Origin: CAVXHQ01 sp963789535
GTDB lineage: Bacteria; Pseudomonadota; Alphaproteobacteria; Rhodobacterales; Rhodobacteraceae
Reading direction: 5' to 3'
Length of the DNA stretch: 64,000 nucleotides
Assembly: GCA_963789535.1 (NCBI GenBank)
Contig: CAWBKU010000005.1
Span: forward strand, 434,001 to 498,000
Of the stretch, positions 17,713 to 28,155 are shown piece by piece. Made by a program: the position numbers and the translations under genes. The first letter of the stretch is position 1; each line of letters begins with the position of its first letter. The notes below the pieces were generated by a model, which worked only from the letters and a program-made list of their open reading frames with translations, was not told the origin of the DNA and made no database searches.

Positions 17713-18847
17713 GTGCGCAGGCCAGGCGCGGGCAAGAGGTCGACCATCGCTATCGCCGGACCCTTCACGATCCTCGGGATCGAATCGAGTTGCGACGACA
17801 CCGCCGCCGCCGTCGTGCGGGGCCGCAGCGGTGTGGCCGAGGTGCTGTCGTCGGTCGTCGAGGGCCAGAACGGCCTGCACGCGGCCTATGGCGGCGTGGT
17901 GCCCGAGATCGCGGCGCGTGCGCATGTCGAGCGGCTGGATCATTGCGTCGAGGCGGCGCTGTTGCAGGCGGGCCTGACGCTGGCGGGGATCGACGCGGTG
18001 GCGGTGACGGCCGGGCCGGGCCTGATCGGCGGGGTCGTGTCGGGCGTGATGCTCGCCAAGGGGATCTGTGCCGCGACCGGGCTGCCGCTGATCGGTGTCA
18101 ACCATCTCGCCGGCCACGCGCTCACGCCGCGGCTGACCGACGGGCTGGGGTTTCCCTACCTGATGCTGCTCGTCTCGGGCGGGCATTGCCAGTTCCTCGT
18201 CGTCGAGGGGCCGGAGGTGTTCCGGCGGCTCGGCGGCACCATCGACGACGCGCCGGGCGAGGCCTTCGACAAGGCCGCGCGCCTGCTGGGGCTGGACCAG
18301 CCCGGCGGCCCGGCGATCGAGGCCGCCGCGACCAGGGGCGACCCTGAGCGTTTTGCACTGCCGCGACCGCTCCTCGACCGGGCGGGCTGCGACATGTCGT
18401 TCTCGGGGCTGAAGACGGCACTGCTCCGGGCGCGCGATGGAATCGTCGCGGAGTTCGGGCGGTTTGCGGTCACAGGATCAATCCGACCTCGCGGCGGGGT
18501 TCCAGGCGGCGGTCTGCGATGTCCTGCGGGAAAAGACGGCGCGCGCGATTGCGCTCTATCTCGACGGCGCCCCCGCCAACCCGGCGCTGGCCGTCTCGGG
18601 TGGCGTCGCGGCGAACGGGTCGATCCGCGCGGCACTTCGGGAGGTCGCCGACGCGCGCGGCGTGCAGTTCGTCGCACCGCCACTGGCGCTGTGCACCGAC
18701 AACGCCGCGATGATCGCCTATGCCGGACTCGAGCGGTTCGTGGTGGGCGGCATCGACGATATGACCCTGTCGGCCCGTCCCCGCTGGCCCCTCGACGCGG
18801 CGGCGGCGCCGATGATCGGGTCGGGGCGCAAGGGGGCCAAGGCATGA
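17713..18847 (+). pseudogene. tsaD: tRNA threonylcarbamoyladenosine transferase TsaD, frameshifted
   Basis: TsaD joins threonylcarbamoyl-AMP to A37 of ANN-decoding tRNAs, working with TsaB and TsaE (tsaE is in this window). The first 250 codons are typical (LGIESSCDDTAAAVV, NHLAGHAL with the two metal-binding His, SGGHCQF, DDAPGEAFDK). At about 18457-18459 (GGG) the frame shifts by one extra base, and the normal C-terminus continues in the next frame (DLAAGFQAAVCDVL, LAVSGGVAANGSIR, ALCTDNAAMIAYAG). Removing one G restores EFGGLRSQDQSDL. The start is a GTG at 17713. The 3' end overlaps gpsA as ATGA. TsaD is normally essential, so a sequence error is likelier than a dead gene. Confidence 0.9.
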
Positions 18848-19800
18848 GGATCGCGGTGATCGGTGCGGGCGCCTTCGGCACGGCACTCGCCGTGGCTCTG
18901 CACGGCGCCGGGCGCGACGTGGTGCTGATCGGGCGCGACGTGGCGGCGATGGCGGCCACGCGGAGGACGGCGCGGCTTCCCGGTGTGGTGCTGGACGAGG
19001 CCCTGTCGATGACCGGCGACATGGCAGAGGTGGCGGGGGCGGACGTCGTGCTCCTCGCGGTCTCGTCCCAGGCGCTGCGGGCGGTCCTCGCGGGGGCGGA
19101 TGCGCATCTGGCGGGCCAGCCGCTGGTCGCCTGCTGCAAGGGCATCGACCTCGCCACCCTTCAGGGGCCGACGGCGACGATTGCGCAGGTCGTGCCCGGG
19201 GCGGTGCCCGCCCTCCTGACGGGCCCGAGCTTTGCCGCCGATATCGCGCGTGGCCTGCCGACCGCCCTGACGCTCGCCTGCCGCGACGCGGATGTCGGCG
19301 CACGGGTGCAGGCGGCGCTGTCGACGCCGGTGCTCCGGCTTTACCGGACCACCGACACAATCGGCGCGGAACTCGGCGGCGCGCTCAAGAACGTCGTTGC
19401 CATCGGCTGCGGCGTGGCGATGGGCGCGGGCCTCGGCGAAAGTGCGCGGGCGGCCCTGATGACGCGCGGTTTCGCCGAGATGCGGCGGATGGCAGTGGCG
19501 CTGGGCGCCGAGGCCGAGACGCTGGACGGCCTGTCGGGTCTGGGCGATCTGGCGCTCACCTGCACCTCGGCGCAGTCGCGCAACTATGCCCACGGCCTCG
19601 CGCTGGGGCGGGGCGAGGTGCCGGGTGCCGCCACCGTCGAGGGCGTCTTTGCCGCAATGGCGGCAGGCCGGATCGGCGCGGCGCACGGTATCGAGATGCC
19701 GGTGGCGGCCGCGGTCGCGGGCCTTGTCGAGGGGTCGCTGGCGGTTGCGGACGCCGTCGCGGCCCTCATGGGACGACCGTTGAAGGAGGAGGGCGTGTGA
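18844..19800 (+). CDS. gpsA: glycerol-3-phosphate dehydrogenase [NAD(P)+]
   Basis: A 318-residue enzyme that reduces dihydroxyacetone phosphate to sn-glycerol 3-phosphate for phospholipid synthesis. The N-terminal Rossmann motif is GAGAFGTALA (residues 7-16). The GpsA signature LKNVVAIGCGVAMGAGLGES and the following RGFAEM block contain the catalytic Lys. LSGLGDLALTCTSAQSRN is also typical. Length is normal. It is coupled to tsaD by an ATGA overlap, a common alphaproteobacterial arrangement, and its TGA overlaps the next ATG by one base. Confidence 0.96.
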   Translation: MRIAVIGAGAFGTALAVALHGAGRDVVLIGRDVAAMAATRRTARLPGVVLDEALSMTGDMAEVAGADVVLLAVSSQALRAVLAGADAHLAGQPLVACCKGIDLATLQGPTATIAQVVPGAVPALLTGPSFAADIARGLPTALTLACRDADVGARVQAALSTPVLRLYRTTDTIGAELGGALKNVVAIGCGVAMGAGLGESARAALMTRGFAEMRRMAVALGAEAETLDGLSGLGDLALTCTSAQSRNYAHGLALGRGEVPGAATVEGVFAAMAAGRIGAAHGIEMPVAAAVAGLVEGSLAVADAVAALMGRPLKEEGV

Positions 19801-20219
19801 TGGCCCGTTGGCTGTTCAAATCGGAACCAGACGTCTGGGGCTGGGACGATCAGGTGGCGCGCGGCGCGGCGGGCGAAGAGTGGCACGGGGTCCGCAACTA
19901 TCAGGCGCGCAACAACATGCGGGCGATGGCGATCGGCGACCGCGGCTTCTTCTACCACTCGCGCACCGGCCTCGAGGTCGTGGGCATCGTCGAGGTCTGC
20001 GCGCTGGCCCATCCCGACAGCACCACCGAGGATCCGCGGTGGGAGTGCGTCGACATCCGCGCGGTGCGGCCCTTCGCGCAGCCCGTGACGCTCGGGGCGA
20101 TCAAGGGCGAGGCGGCGCTGTCGGAAATGGTGCTGGTCAAGAATTCGCGCCTGTCGGTGCAGCCGGTGACGGATGCGGAATGGCGCAGGGTCTGCGAAAT
20201 GGGCGCGACAGAGCCCTAG
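19800..20219 (+). CDS. EVE-domain protein
   Basis: A 139-residue single-domain protein (MARWLFKSEPDVWGWDDQ, WHGVRNYQARNNMRAM, GFFYHS, PRWECVDIR). EVE domains have a PUA-like fold and are thought to read modified bases in DNA or RNA. This one is the stand-alone thymocyte-nuclear-protein-1 type. The ATG at 19800 overlaps the gpsA stop by 1 bp, so it is translated with it. Its nucleic-acid target is unknown. Confidence 0.9.
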   Translation: MARWLFKSEPDVWGWDDQVARGAAGEEWHGVRNYQARNNMRAMAIGDRGFFYHSRTGLEVVGIVEVCALAHPDSTTEDPRWECVDIRAVRPFAQPVTLGAIKGEAALSEMVLVKNSRLSVQPVTDAEWRRVCEMGATEP

Positions 20220-20261
20220 ATCTGCGGCATGATGCCACAGGTATCCTGCCGGGAGCGCATC

Positions 20262-20660
20262 ATGCAATTCGTCGCCGTCGTTGTCGCCGCCATCGCCAAT
20301 TTCGCCTTCGGGGCATTTTGGTACATGACGCTCGCCAAACCCTGGATGGCGGCGAGCGGGGTGCCGGTCGGTCCGGACGGGCGGCCGGCGGGCGGCATGA
20401 AGCCGGCGCCGGTCATCGTCTCGGCGATAACCTCGATCCTCGTGGCAGGGCTGATGCGCCACATCTTCGCGCTGTCGGGGATCGACACGCTGGGCGAGGG
20501 GCTGGTGTCGGGCCTTGGTGTCGGCGCGTTCTTCATCGTGCCGTGGATGGCGATGAACAACGCCTACGGGATGCGGCCGGCAATGCTCACCGTGATCGAC
20601 GGCGGTTATGCGATCCTCGGGTGCGGCATCATCGGGACGGTGCTGGTGCTGTTTCTCTAG
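20262..20660 (+). CDS. DUF1761 small membrane protein
   Basis: A 132-residue protein with four predicted hydrophobic helices (beginning VAVVVAAIANFAFGAFWY, then VSAITSILVAGLM, a central GVGAFFIVPWMAMN, and a C-terminal GCGIIGTVLVLFL). The FGAFWYM start and the WMAMNNAYG block are typical of DUF1761. I use the ATG at 20262; the longer upstream frame has no hydrophobic logic. It is the last gene of the tsaD-gpsA-EVE set. No biochemical role is known. Confidence 0.82.
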   Translation: MQFVAVVVAAIANFAFGAFWYMTLAKPWMAASGVPVGPDGRPAGGMKPAPVIVSAITSILVAGLMRHIFALSGIDTLGEGLVSGLGVGAFFIVPWMAMNNAYGMRPAMLTVIDGGYAILGCGIIGTVLVLFL

Positions 20661-20868
20661 GCGGTCTGGCAAAGGAAAAGGGGGATTCCGACGGATGCCA
20701 GAACCCCCCTCCTCACCCACGTACTCCCACACGCGGAACTGAATATCGGGTCCTGGCCATCCTAGCCTGACCATCGACATATGCCCCGTCGGCGCAGCAA
20801 ACACAAAGGAATTGCCTCTCGCATTTGAGGCAAAGCCGTCGGACGGGAGATCGGCCCGCCGGCATGTC

Positions 20869-20900
20869 AAAAGGCCGCGCGAAAACCAATCGGCGCGGCC
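20869..20900 (-). terminator. Rho-independent terminator of the DUF2853 gene
   Basis: A perfect 8-bp stem GGCCGCGC/GCGCGGCC (20873-20880 with 20893-20900) is followed, on the minus strand, by four T residues. It lies 23 bp past the stop of the DUF2853 gene. Confidence 0.7.
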
Positions 20901-20922
20901 CCGGAGATCAAGGTGACGGGTA

Positions 20923-21264
20923 TCAGCGGTAGACGCTTTCCTTGCCGAAGTGCTTGGTCAGCATATAGTAGACCACGGCGCGATACTTGTTGCGCTCGGA
21001 TTTGCCGTAGACCTCGATCACGGCATCGATCGCTGCCGTCAGGTCGGGGCTGTCCTTCAGCCCCAGTTTCTTCATGAGAAAGTTCTTCTTGACGGTCTCG
21101 ATCTCGCCGGGCTGGGACGCCGCGACGGTCGAGGCGTCGGCGTCGTAGATCGACGGGCCGCAACCGATCGTGACCTTGGTGAGCAGCGCCATGTCCGGCG
21201 TCATCTTGCACTTCGTCTTGAGATCGTCGGCATATCTCGCGATCAGATCGTCTCTCTTTCCCAT
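20923..21264 (-). CDS. DUF2853 family protein
   Basis: A 113-residue cytosolic protein (MGKRDDLIARYADDLKTKC, LLTKVTIGCGPSIYDADAS, NFLMKKLGL, YMLTKHFGKE). I start at the ATG at 21264, where the family begins. It is a compact helical domain conserved across Rhodobacterales and some other bacteria, with no assigned function. It stands alone with its own strong terminator, and two cysteines are conserved in position. Family call firm, role unknown. Confidence 0.88.
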   Translation of the reverse strand: MGKRDDLIARYADDLKTKCKMTPDMALLTKVTIGCGPSIYDADASTVAASQPGEIETVKKNFLMKKLGLKDSPDLTAAIDAVIEVYGKSERNKYRAVVYYMLTKHFGKESVYR

Positions 21265-21465
21265 GTCGGGCCCCCTGTTATTGTCATGGTAGCCGCAGGG
21301 ATGAGTGGGGCTCCCGCGCGGGGGAACGTCCTGCCGCGCGGCTGGCAACGTGCGGGCAACCTAGCGACTGCGCGCCGAACCGGTAAAGGCTTTTGTAGGG
21401 GGAAAAACCTGCACGCCGCCTCTGTGGGGTCAAAGCCACGGGCGGACGGGTCGGCAGACGCCGCC

Positions 21466-21882
21466 TCAGGCAAAGGTCCGCGCGGCGATGGCGGACAACA
21501 GGCCCCAGACATGCGCACCGACGAGCGGCTTGTCCAGAAGGGCCGCGACCGCGTCGCACGCAGTTGCGCGGGCGAGGTCGGCGGGGTTGAGAGATGTCGT
21601 GAGCATCAGGGCGACCGCCGGGCGCCGATGGGGGAGGGACGCCATACCGGCCAGAGCGTCGAGAAACGCGAACCCGTTCATGGCCGGCATGTTGATGTCG
21701 AGGAGAATCAGGTCGACGGGCGGGTTCCGCGGATCGGCGAGGTGGGCGAGCGCATCGGCTGCATAGCCATAGCCCGTGATGCCGCCGACGTGGCCCACGC
21801 GCTTCAGGACGCGGGCACAAAGGCGCCGGTCGATTTCTTCGTCGTCGACGAGCATGACGCCGAGGGCCGACGCGCCGTCCAT
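21466..21882 (-). CDS. single-domain response regulator
   Basis: A 138-residue stand-alone receiver: acidic pair Asp13/Asp14 in LVDDEE, phosphoacceptor Asp62 in LLDINMP, Thr in MLTTSLNP, and Lys-Pro in LLDKPLVG. It has no output domain, so it probably acts by protein contact or as a phosphate relay. Its ATG overlaps the TGA of the preceding kinase gene by one base, which makes the kinase its likely partner. Confidence 0.88.
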   Translation of the reverse strand: MDGASALGVMLVDDEEIDRRLCARVLKRVGHVGGITGYGYAADALAHLADPRNPPVDLILLDINMPAMNGFAFLDALAGMASLPHRRPAVALMLTTSLNPADLARATACDAVAALLDKPLVGAHVWGLLSAIAARTFA

Positions 21883-23123
21883 CAGGCCGCCCTTGCGCCC
21901 TGTGCGGTGCAGCCCGTTCGAGTGACGAACGGCATGTCGATTTCCGGTGTCCGATCGGCGTCGTTCGTCACGTCGTCCCCTGCGTCGCCCCGTGCCGGAA
22001 CGGCCAGGGTCACATCGAAGGTGCTGCCTGCGCCGGTGTCCGAGATCAGCGTGATGCGACCACGGTGGCCGTCGACGATCCGACGGCAGGTCGCGAGGCC
22101 GAGGCCGGTGCCGGGATAGGCCTCACGGACGTGCAGACGCCCGAATGGATCGAAGATCCGCGCCTGATGTTCGGACGGAATGCCGATGCCGTCGTCCCTG
22201 ACGACGAGGCGCCAGGTGCCGGGCACCTCGGTCGCCAGACAGGCGATCCGCACCTCTGGCGCTGTCCCCGGCGCATGGAACTTGATCGCATTCGCGATGA
22301 GGTTCTGGGCGAGGATCCGCAGGTGCGACCGATGGCCCGTGACCGCGATACCCGGCCCGCGAAAGACCTTCGCGCCAGCGGCACGGATGTCTCCGGCGAG
22401 GTCGGCGAGTACCTCGTCGATACAGGCGCCCATGTCGAAGGTCTCGGGCGGCGTCCCGGTCCCGGTCGCGGTCAGCCACGAATCGGTCAGCACGTCCTCG
22501 ATCAGATCGCGCATCCGCCGCACCGTGCCCAGCGCGTCGTCGATCATCTGCTTTCCCTCCGCGTCGAGGGCATCGTCGTGGTCGAGCCTGAACTCCTCGA
22601 GCAGGAGATGGATCGTATTCGCAGGCGACTTCAGGTCGTGGCTGACCGCAGCGGTGAATTGCGCCTGTTCGCGACGGAGGCACTCCCCCTCTTTCACGGC
22701 GGCGGTCGCGACATCGCTGGCGGCCCGGATCGCCACATTGCGGCGCGCAAGGTCATCGATCAAGGCGCGCTGGCGCAACCGGACATCGTCGAGGCCGGCG
22801 ATGCGGACGCGGAGGGTGTCGATGGTAAGGCGGATGGCCCGGTGGCCGGGCAGGAAGACGAACCCCACCTCCACCACGACGAGGAGGATCGCGAGGAAGA
22901 GGACAAACCGCGCGATTTCCCGCGATCCGTCGATCCGGTCCGTCGACGCCGTCTGAAACGCGGCGACGCCGACCAGCAGAACGAGGAGGACCGAGATGTG
23001 AACGAAGAGCAGGCGGCGCGGATTGACGGATGGCACATCGAACGGCGGACCGGAGGCCTTGCCCCCGCAGGCATTGGTTCGCAGGCGGGGCATCGCCCCC
23101 TCGTCACATTCTGTCGGCTGCAT
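21882..23123 (-). CDS. membrane sensor histidine kinase
   Basis: A 413-residue kinase. Two transmembrane helices (about residues 35-53 and 69-90) enclose a very short periplasmic loop of about 15 residues, so sensing is probably within the membrane or cytosolic. A coiled linker follows, then HisKA with His162 (FTAAVSHDLKSPAN), and HATPase with an N box (LIANAIKFHAPG), G1 (DDGIGIP), F (IFDPFGRLH) and G2 (GTGLGLATCRRIV). The start at 23123 is one option; an in-frame ATG at 23093 also fits. Paired with the downstream receiver. Signal unknown. Confidence 0.9.
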   Translation of the reverse strand: MQPTECDEGAMPRLRTNACGGKASGPPFDVPSVNPRRLLFVHISVLLVLLVGVAAFQTASTDRIDGSREIARFVLFLAILLVVVEVGFVFLPGHRAIRLTIDTLRVRIAGLDDVRLRQRALIDDLARRNVAIRAASDVATAAVKEGECLRREQAQFTAAVSHDLKSPANTIHLLLEEFRLDHDDALDAEGKQMIDDALGTVRRMRDLIEDVLTDSWLTATGTGTPPETFDMGACIDEVLADLAGDIRAAGAKVFRGPGIAVTGHRSHLRILAQNLIANAIKFHAPGTAPEVRIACLATEVPGTWRLVVRDDGIGIPSEHQARIFDPFGRLHVREAYPGTGLGLATCRRIVDGHRGRITLISDTGAGSTFDVTLAVPARGDAGDDVTNDADRTPEIDMPFVTRTGCTAQGARAA

Positions 23124-23203
23124 GCGTCACTTCCGGTCGCTGGTCTGCGCTGCGGTGGTAACGCCCGAATCTTAAAGTCCGTTTAAGCACGAGTTGCACA
23201 GGC

Positions 23204-23234
23204 AAACGCCGCGCCCCCGGGCGGGGACGCGGCG
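23204..23234 (-). terminator. terminator after ahcY
   Basis: A long GC-rich hairpin (CGCCGCG-CCCC / GGGG-CGCGGCG, 23207-23234) is followed on the minus strand by TTT, just past the ahcY stop. The T tract is short. Confidence 0.55.
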
Positions 23235-23259
23235 CAGGGCGCACCGGCGCCGGACGGCG

Positions 23260-24648
<1,389 letters not shown>

Positions 24649-24791
24649 GATCTGTCCTTTTGGTCTGCGGATGACGCTTTGTTTGATGGCGCCATAGCAT
24701 CGCCGGACCCTTGCGACAATGGGGCGGACCAGCGCGCACTTGATGTGCGCGGGGGGGCCGTGGCAAACCGGCGCGACAGGCGGGGGCGGCG

Positions 24792-25382
24792 ATGAAACAA
24801 CCACGGGCATGGCAGCGGATGTTGTCGGGGCGCAGGCTCGACCTTCTCGACCCGACGCCGGTGGATATCGAGGTCGAGGACATCGCCCATGGTCTGGCGT
24901 TCGTGGCGCGGTGGAACGGGCAGACCAAGGGCGATTTCGCCTATTCGGTGGCCGAACATTCGCTCTTGGTCGAGGAGATATTCGCCCGGATCGCCCCGGA
25001 CGCCGAGGTGCGCTGGCGGCTCGCGGCCCTGCTGCACGATGCGCCGGAATATGTGATCGGCGACATGATCTCGCCGGTGAAGGCCGCGGTGGGGCCGGGC
25101 TACGGCGCCCTCGACGAGCGGCTTGCGGTGGCGGTGCACCTCCGGTTCGGGCTGCCGGCACAGGTGCCGGTGCGGGTGAAGAAGCAGATCAAGCAGGCGG
25201 ACCGGATCTCGGCCTGGCTCGAGGCGGTGCAGATCGCGGGGTTCACCCCGGCCGAGGCGGACCGTTTCTTCGGCGCACCGGATCCGGCGCTGGTGAACGG
25301 TCTGGCGATCACGCTGCGCCCGCCCCTCGAGGTCCGCGCCGCCTTTACCGCCCGGCACGGCGCCCTGATGGCAGACCTCTAG
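24792..25382 (+). CDS. HD-domain hydrolase (YfbR/5'-nucleotidase-like)
   Basis: A 196-residue HD-superfamily phosphohydrolase. Metal ligands are visible as YSVAEHSLLVEE (His), LAALLHDAPEYVIGD (His-Asp), and a distal ADRISAWLEA (Asp). This spacing matches the YfbR-like class that dephosphorylates deoxynucleoside monophosphates, but substrate cannot be fixed by sequence. It is divergent from ahcY, with a 143-bp gap. A GGCGGCG stretch precedes the ATG. Confidence 0.88.
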   Translation: MKQPRAWQRMLSGRRLDLLDPTPVDIEVEDIAHGLAFVARWNGQTKGDFAYSVAEHSLLVEEIFARIAPDAEVRWRLAALLHDAPEYVIGDMISPVKAAVGPGYGALDERLAVAVHLRFGLPAQVPVRVKKQIKQADRISAWLEAVQIAGFTPAEADRFFGAPDPALVNGLAITLRPPLEVRAAFTARHGALMADL

Positions 25383-25427
25383 CCGCAGTGCGGCCTTGCG
25401 CAGCCTCGCCCCGTGGCTAAGGTCGGC

Positions 25428-25982
25428 ATGTTGAAATTGCCCGAGTATCAGATGCCGTCCGACCAGAGCCCGATCTCCGCCCCTCCCGTCCGGGTCCGCC
25501 CGGCGACAGAGCGCGATGCCCCGGCCCTTGCCGACATCATCAACCGGATCATTGCCGCGGGCGGCACCACCGCGCATGTCACCCTGTTTTCGCCCGAACG
25601 GATGCAGCGCCACTACATCGACCCCGAGCGCAAGATCTCGTGCATGGTCGCCCAAGCGTCTGACGGTGCGGTGCTGGGGTTCCAGTCGCTGGTCTGGCCC
25701 GACGACGAGGGGGCGCAGTTTCCCGACGGCTGGGCGATCATCGCCAGTTTCGTCGATCCCGACGGTGCCGGGCGGGGCGTCGGGCGCAGCCTGTTCGCGG
25801 CGACCGTCGCCGCCGCGCGGGCGGCGGGGGTGAACACCATCGACGCCACGATCCGCGCCGACAATGCCGGCGGCCTCGCGTTCTATGGCAGGCTGGGCTT
25901 CACCGACTACGACGTGATCGCCGCGGTGCCGCTGCGCGACGGCACGCTGGTCGACCGGGTCCGCAAACGGATCGACCTCTAG
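25428..25982 (+). CDS. GNAT-family N-acetyltransferase
   Basis: A 184-residue acetyltransferase. I choose the ATG at 25428, with AAGG about 7 nt upstream, over the GTG at 25413. The GNAT core is clear: VRVRPATERDAPALADIIN at the N-terminus, the acetyl-CoA loop DPDGAGRGVGRSLFAA, then ATIRADNAGGLAFYGRLGF. It resembles phosphinothricin or amino-acid acetyltransferases in general layout, but the substrate is unknown. It lies 45 bp after the HD gene and converges on regA. Confidence 0.88.
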   Translation: MLKLPEYQMPSDQSPISAPPVRVRPATERDAPALADIINRIIAAGGTTAHVTLFSPERMQRHYIDPERKISCMVAQASDGAVLGFQSLVWPDDEGAQFPDGWAIIASFVDPDGAGRGVGRSLFAATVAAARAAGVNTIDATIRADNAGGLAFYGRLGFTDYDVIAAVPLRDGTLVDRVRKRIDL

Positions 25983-25988
25983 GACCGC

Positions 25989-26555
25989 CTACTTCGGGCT
26001 GCGCTTGGCGAGAATCCGCTGCAAGGTCCGACGGTGCATGTTCAGCCGCCGCGCCGTTTCCGAAACGTTGCGGTCGCACATCTCGTAGACCCGCTGGATA
26101 TGCTCCCACCGGACGCGATCGGCACTCATCGGGTTTTCGGGCGGCGGCGGCAGACCGTCGCCCGCATCGAGAAGGGCCGCGACGATCTCGTCGGCGTCGG
26201 CAGGTTTGGAGAGGTAGTCGGTCGCCCCGATCTTGACTGCCGCGACGGCGGTGGCAATGGCGCCATAGCCGGTGAGGACGACGATCTTGCTGTCGGGCCG
26301 ACGTTCCCGCAATGCCTCGACCACGTCGAGGCCGTTGCCGTCCGACAGGCGCAGATCGACCACCGCATAGGCGGGCGGGCGGGCCGCGGCACTCGCCTTG
26401 CCCTCGGCGACGGTCAGGGCGAGTTCGACCTCGAACCCCCGCTTTTCCATCGCCCGGCCCAGACGGCGCAGGAAAGCCTCGTCGTCGTCGACGAGCAGAA
26501 GCGTCGGGTCTGTGCCGATGTCGGGCGCGGCGCGGGTCGGCTCGGTTAGGGTCAT
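25989..26555 (-). CDS. regA: redox response regulator RegA/PrrA/ActR
   Basis: A 188-residue response regulator that activates photosynthesis, respiration and carbon or nitrogen fixation genes under low oxygen in Rhodobacterales. The receiver has the acidic cluster LVDDDEAF and phosphoacceptor Asp67 in VVDLRLSDGNGLD, followed by GYGAIATAVAAVKIGATDY. A Pro-rich linker (LPPPPENP) leads to the Fis-type HTH (NVSETARRLNMHRRTLQRIL), nearly invariant in RegA. The ATG at 26555 matches usual length; one at 26576 is possible. Divergent from regB, with no senC between them. Confidence 0.95.
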   Translation of the reverse strand: MTLTEPTRAAPDIGTDPTLLLVDDDEAFLRRLGRAMEKRGFEVELALTVAEGKASAAARPPAYAVVDLRLSDGNGLDVVEALRERRPDSKIVVLTGYGAIATAVAAVKIGATDYLSKPADADEIVAALLDAGDGLPPPPENPMSADRVRWEHIQRVYEMCDRNVSETARRLNMHRRTLQRILAKRSPK

Positions 26556-26674
26556 GGCGTCACCGGAGTTTTGCATGACCAGGATGATAGGGCGGTCACG
26601 GGCGCGGTCAATCGCGCGTCGGGCGCGACCATTGGCACATTGATCGCCCCGACCCACGGCCCTATCACCTTCGG

Positions 26675-28051
26675 ATGACCGAGGGGCCCGCCATGCCGAG
26701 GAATGCCATGGAAGTGCGGCGACAGGACCAGCGGACCAACTGGGTCCGGCTGCGCACCCTTGTCGTGTTGCGCTGGTTCGCAATTGCCGGGCAGGTGACG
26801 GCCCTGCTCGTGGCGCGGTACTGGTTCGATCTTTCCCTTGCCACGGGACCGGCGCTGGCCGTGATCGGCGCGGCCATCATGGCCAATGTCGTCTCTCTCA
26901 TGGTCTATCCGCGCAACCGGCGCCTGTCCGAACGGGACGCGGCGCTCTGGCTCGCGTTCGACATGACACAACTGGCGGTGCTGCTGTGGCTGACCGGCGG
27001 GCTGCACAATCCAAATGCGCTGTTGCTGCTGGCGCCGGTCACGATCGCGGCGACGGCGCTGCGGACCTGGACGACGGCGTTCCTCGGCCTGCTCGCCATC
27101 GCGATGATAACCACCCTCGGCTTCTGGAACCTGCCGATCCTCGGTCCGCTCGGCGCGCCGATCCGCCTGCCCGGCCTGATCCTCTTCGGGTTCTGGGTGG
27201 CACTGGTGACGGGCGTGGTGTTCCTGTCGATCTACGCCCGGCAGGTCACGCGCGAGATCCACGCGATGAGCGATGCGCTCGTCGCCACGCAACTGGCGCT
27301 GGCGCGCGAGCAGAAGCTTACCGATCTGGGCGGCGTGGTGGCGGCGGCGGCGCATGAACTCGGCACGCCGCTGGCGACGATCAAGCTGGTGTCCTCGGAA
27401 CTCCTGAGCGAGGTCGGGAGTGGCGAGATGCGCGAGGACATCCGCCTGATCGGCGCGCAGGCCGACCGCTGCCGCGACATCCTGCGCTCCATGGGAGAGA
27501 CCGGCAAGGACGACCGCCACCTGCGGCGTGCGCCCCTCGAGGCGGTGGTCCTCGCGGCGGCGGAACCGCACCTGCGGCGCGGCAAGACGGTCGACATCAC
27601 GATCGACCCGATGAGCGAGGCGACCCGCCAGCCCGAGATATTCCGCCGCCCCGAGATCCTGCACGGCCTGCGCAACCTGATCCAGAACGCGGTCGACTTT
27701 TCCGCCGCACGGGTCGAGATCGACCTCGGCTGGACCACGACGCGGGTGAGCGTAAAGATTTCGGACGACGGCATGGGGTTTCCCGCCTCGGTCATCGGCC
27801 GGATCGGCGATCCGTTCATGCGCCGCAGGCGCGCCGGAGCCGACAGCGAGCGGCGGCCGGGATACGACGGCATGGGCCTTGGCCTGTTCATCGCCAAGAC
27901 CCTGCTCGAGCGGACCGGCGCCGAGGTCGGGTTCGCCAATGGCGGCGGGGCGGGCGACCTGCCGGGGGCGGTCGTGACCGTCGACTGGCCGCGCCCCGAG
28001 ATCGAGGCGACCGGCGCGCTCGGCGAGAATCAGTTGCTCGCCGGGGAATAG
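26675..28051 (+). CDS. regB: redox sensor histidine kinase RegB/PrrB/ActS
   Basis: A 458-residue kinase with six transmembrane helices (about residues 26-190). The quinone-binding loop appears as GGLHNPNALL, where the family usually has GGxxNPF. The H-box is AAAAHELGTPLATIK with His227. The redox-active cysteine is Cys266 in DRCRDILRSMG, the position known to form the regulatory disulfide. HATPase motifs: LIQNAVDFS, DDGMGFP, GMGLGLFIAKTLL. The start could be 26675, 26693 or 26708. Partner of the divergent regA. Confidence 0.95.
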   Translation: MTEGPAMPRNAMEVRRQDQRTNWVRLRTLVVLRWFAIAGQVTALLVARYWFDLSLATGPALAVIGAAIMANVVSLMVYPRNRRLSERDAALWLAFDMTQLAVLLWLTGGLHNPNALLLLAPVTIAATALRTWTTAFLGLLAIAMITTLGFWNLPILGPLGAPIRLPGLILFGFWVALVTGVVFLSIYARQVTREIHAMSDALVATQLALAREQKLTDLGGVVAAAAHELGTPLATIKLVSSELLSEVGSGEMREDIRLIGAQADRCRDILRSMGETGKDDRHLRRAPLEAVVLAAAEPHLRRGKTVDITIDPMSEATRQPEIFRRPEILHGLRNLIQNAVDFSAARVEIDLGWTTTRVSVKISDDGMGFPASVIGRIGDPFMRRRRAGADSERRPGYDGMGLGLFIAKTLLERTGAEVGFANGGGAGDLPGAVVTVDWPRPEIEATGALGENQLLAGE

Positions 28052-28155
28052 CCCGGTCCAAAGTGACGTGGCGGAATGCAGCGGTGGCACCGTGGCATTT
28101 ACGTCTGATTAACCAATTCACCGCCACGCTCCTCAGGGTTGATTGGGGATTCGGG

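Noticed and set aside
24649..24791. SAM or SAH riboswitch in the ahcY leader
   Set aside because: I could not find the conserved core of any SAM/SAH riboswitch class in the 140-bp leader.
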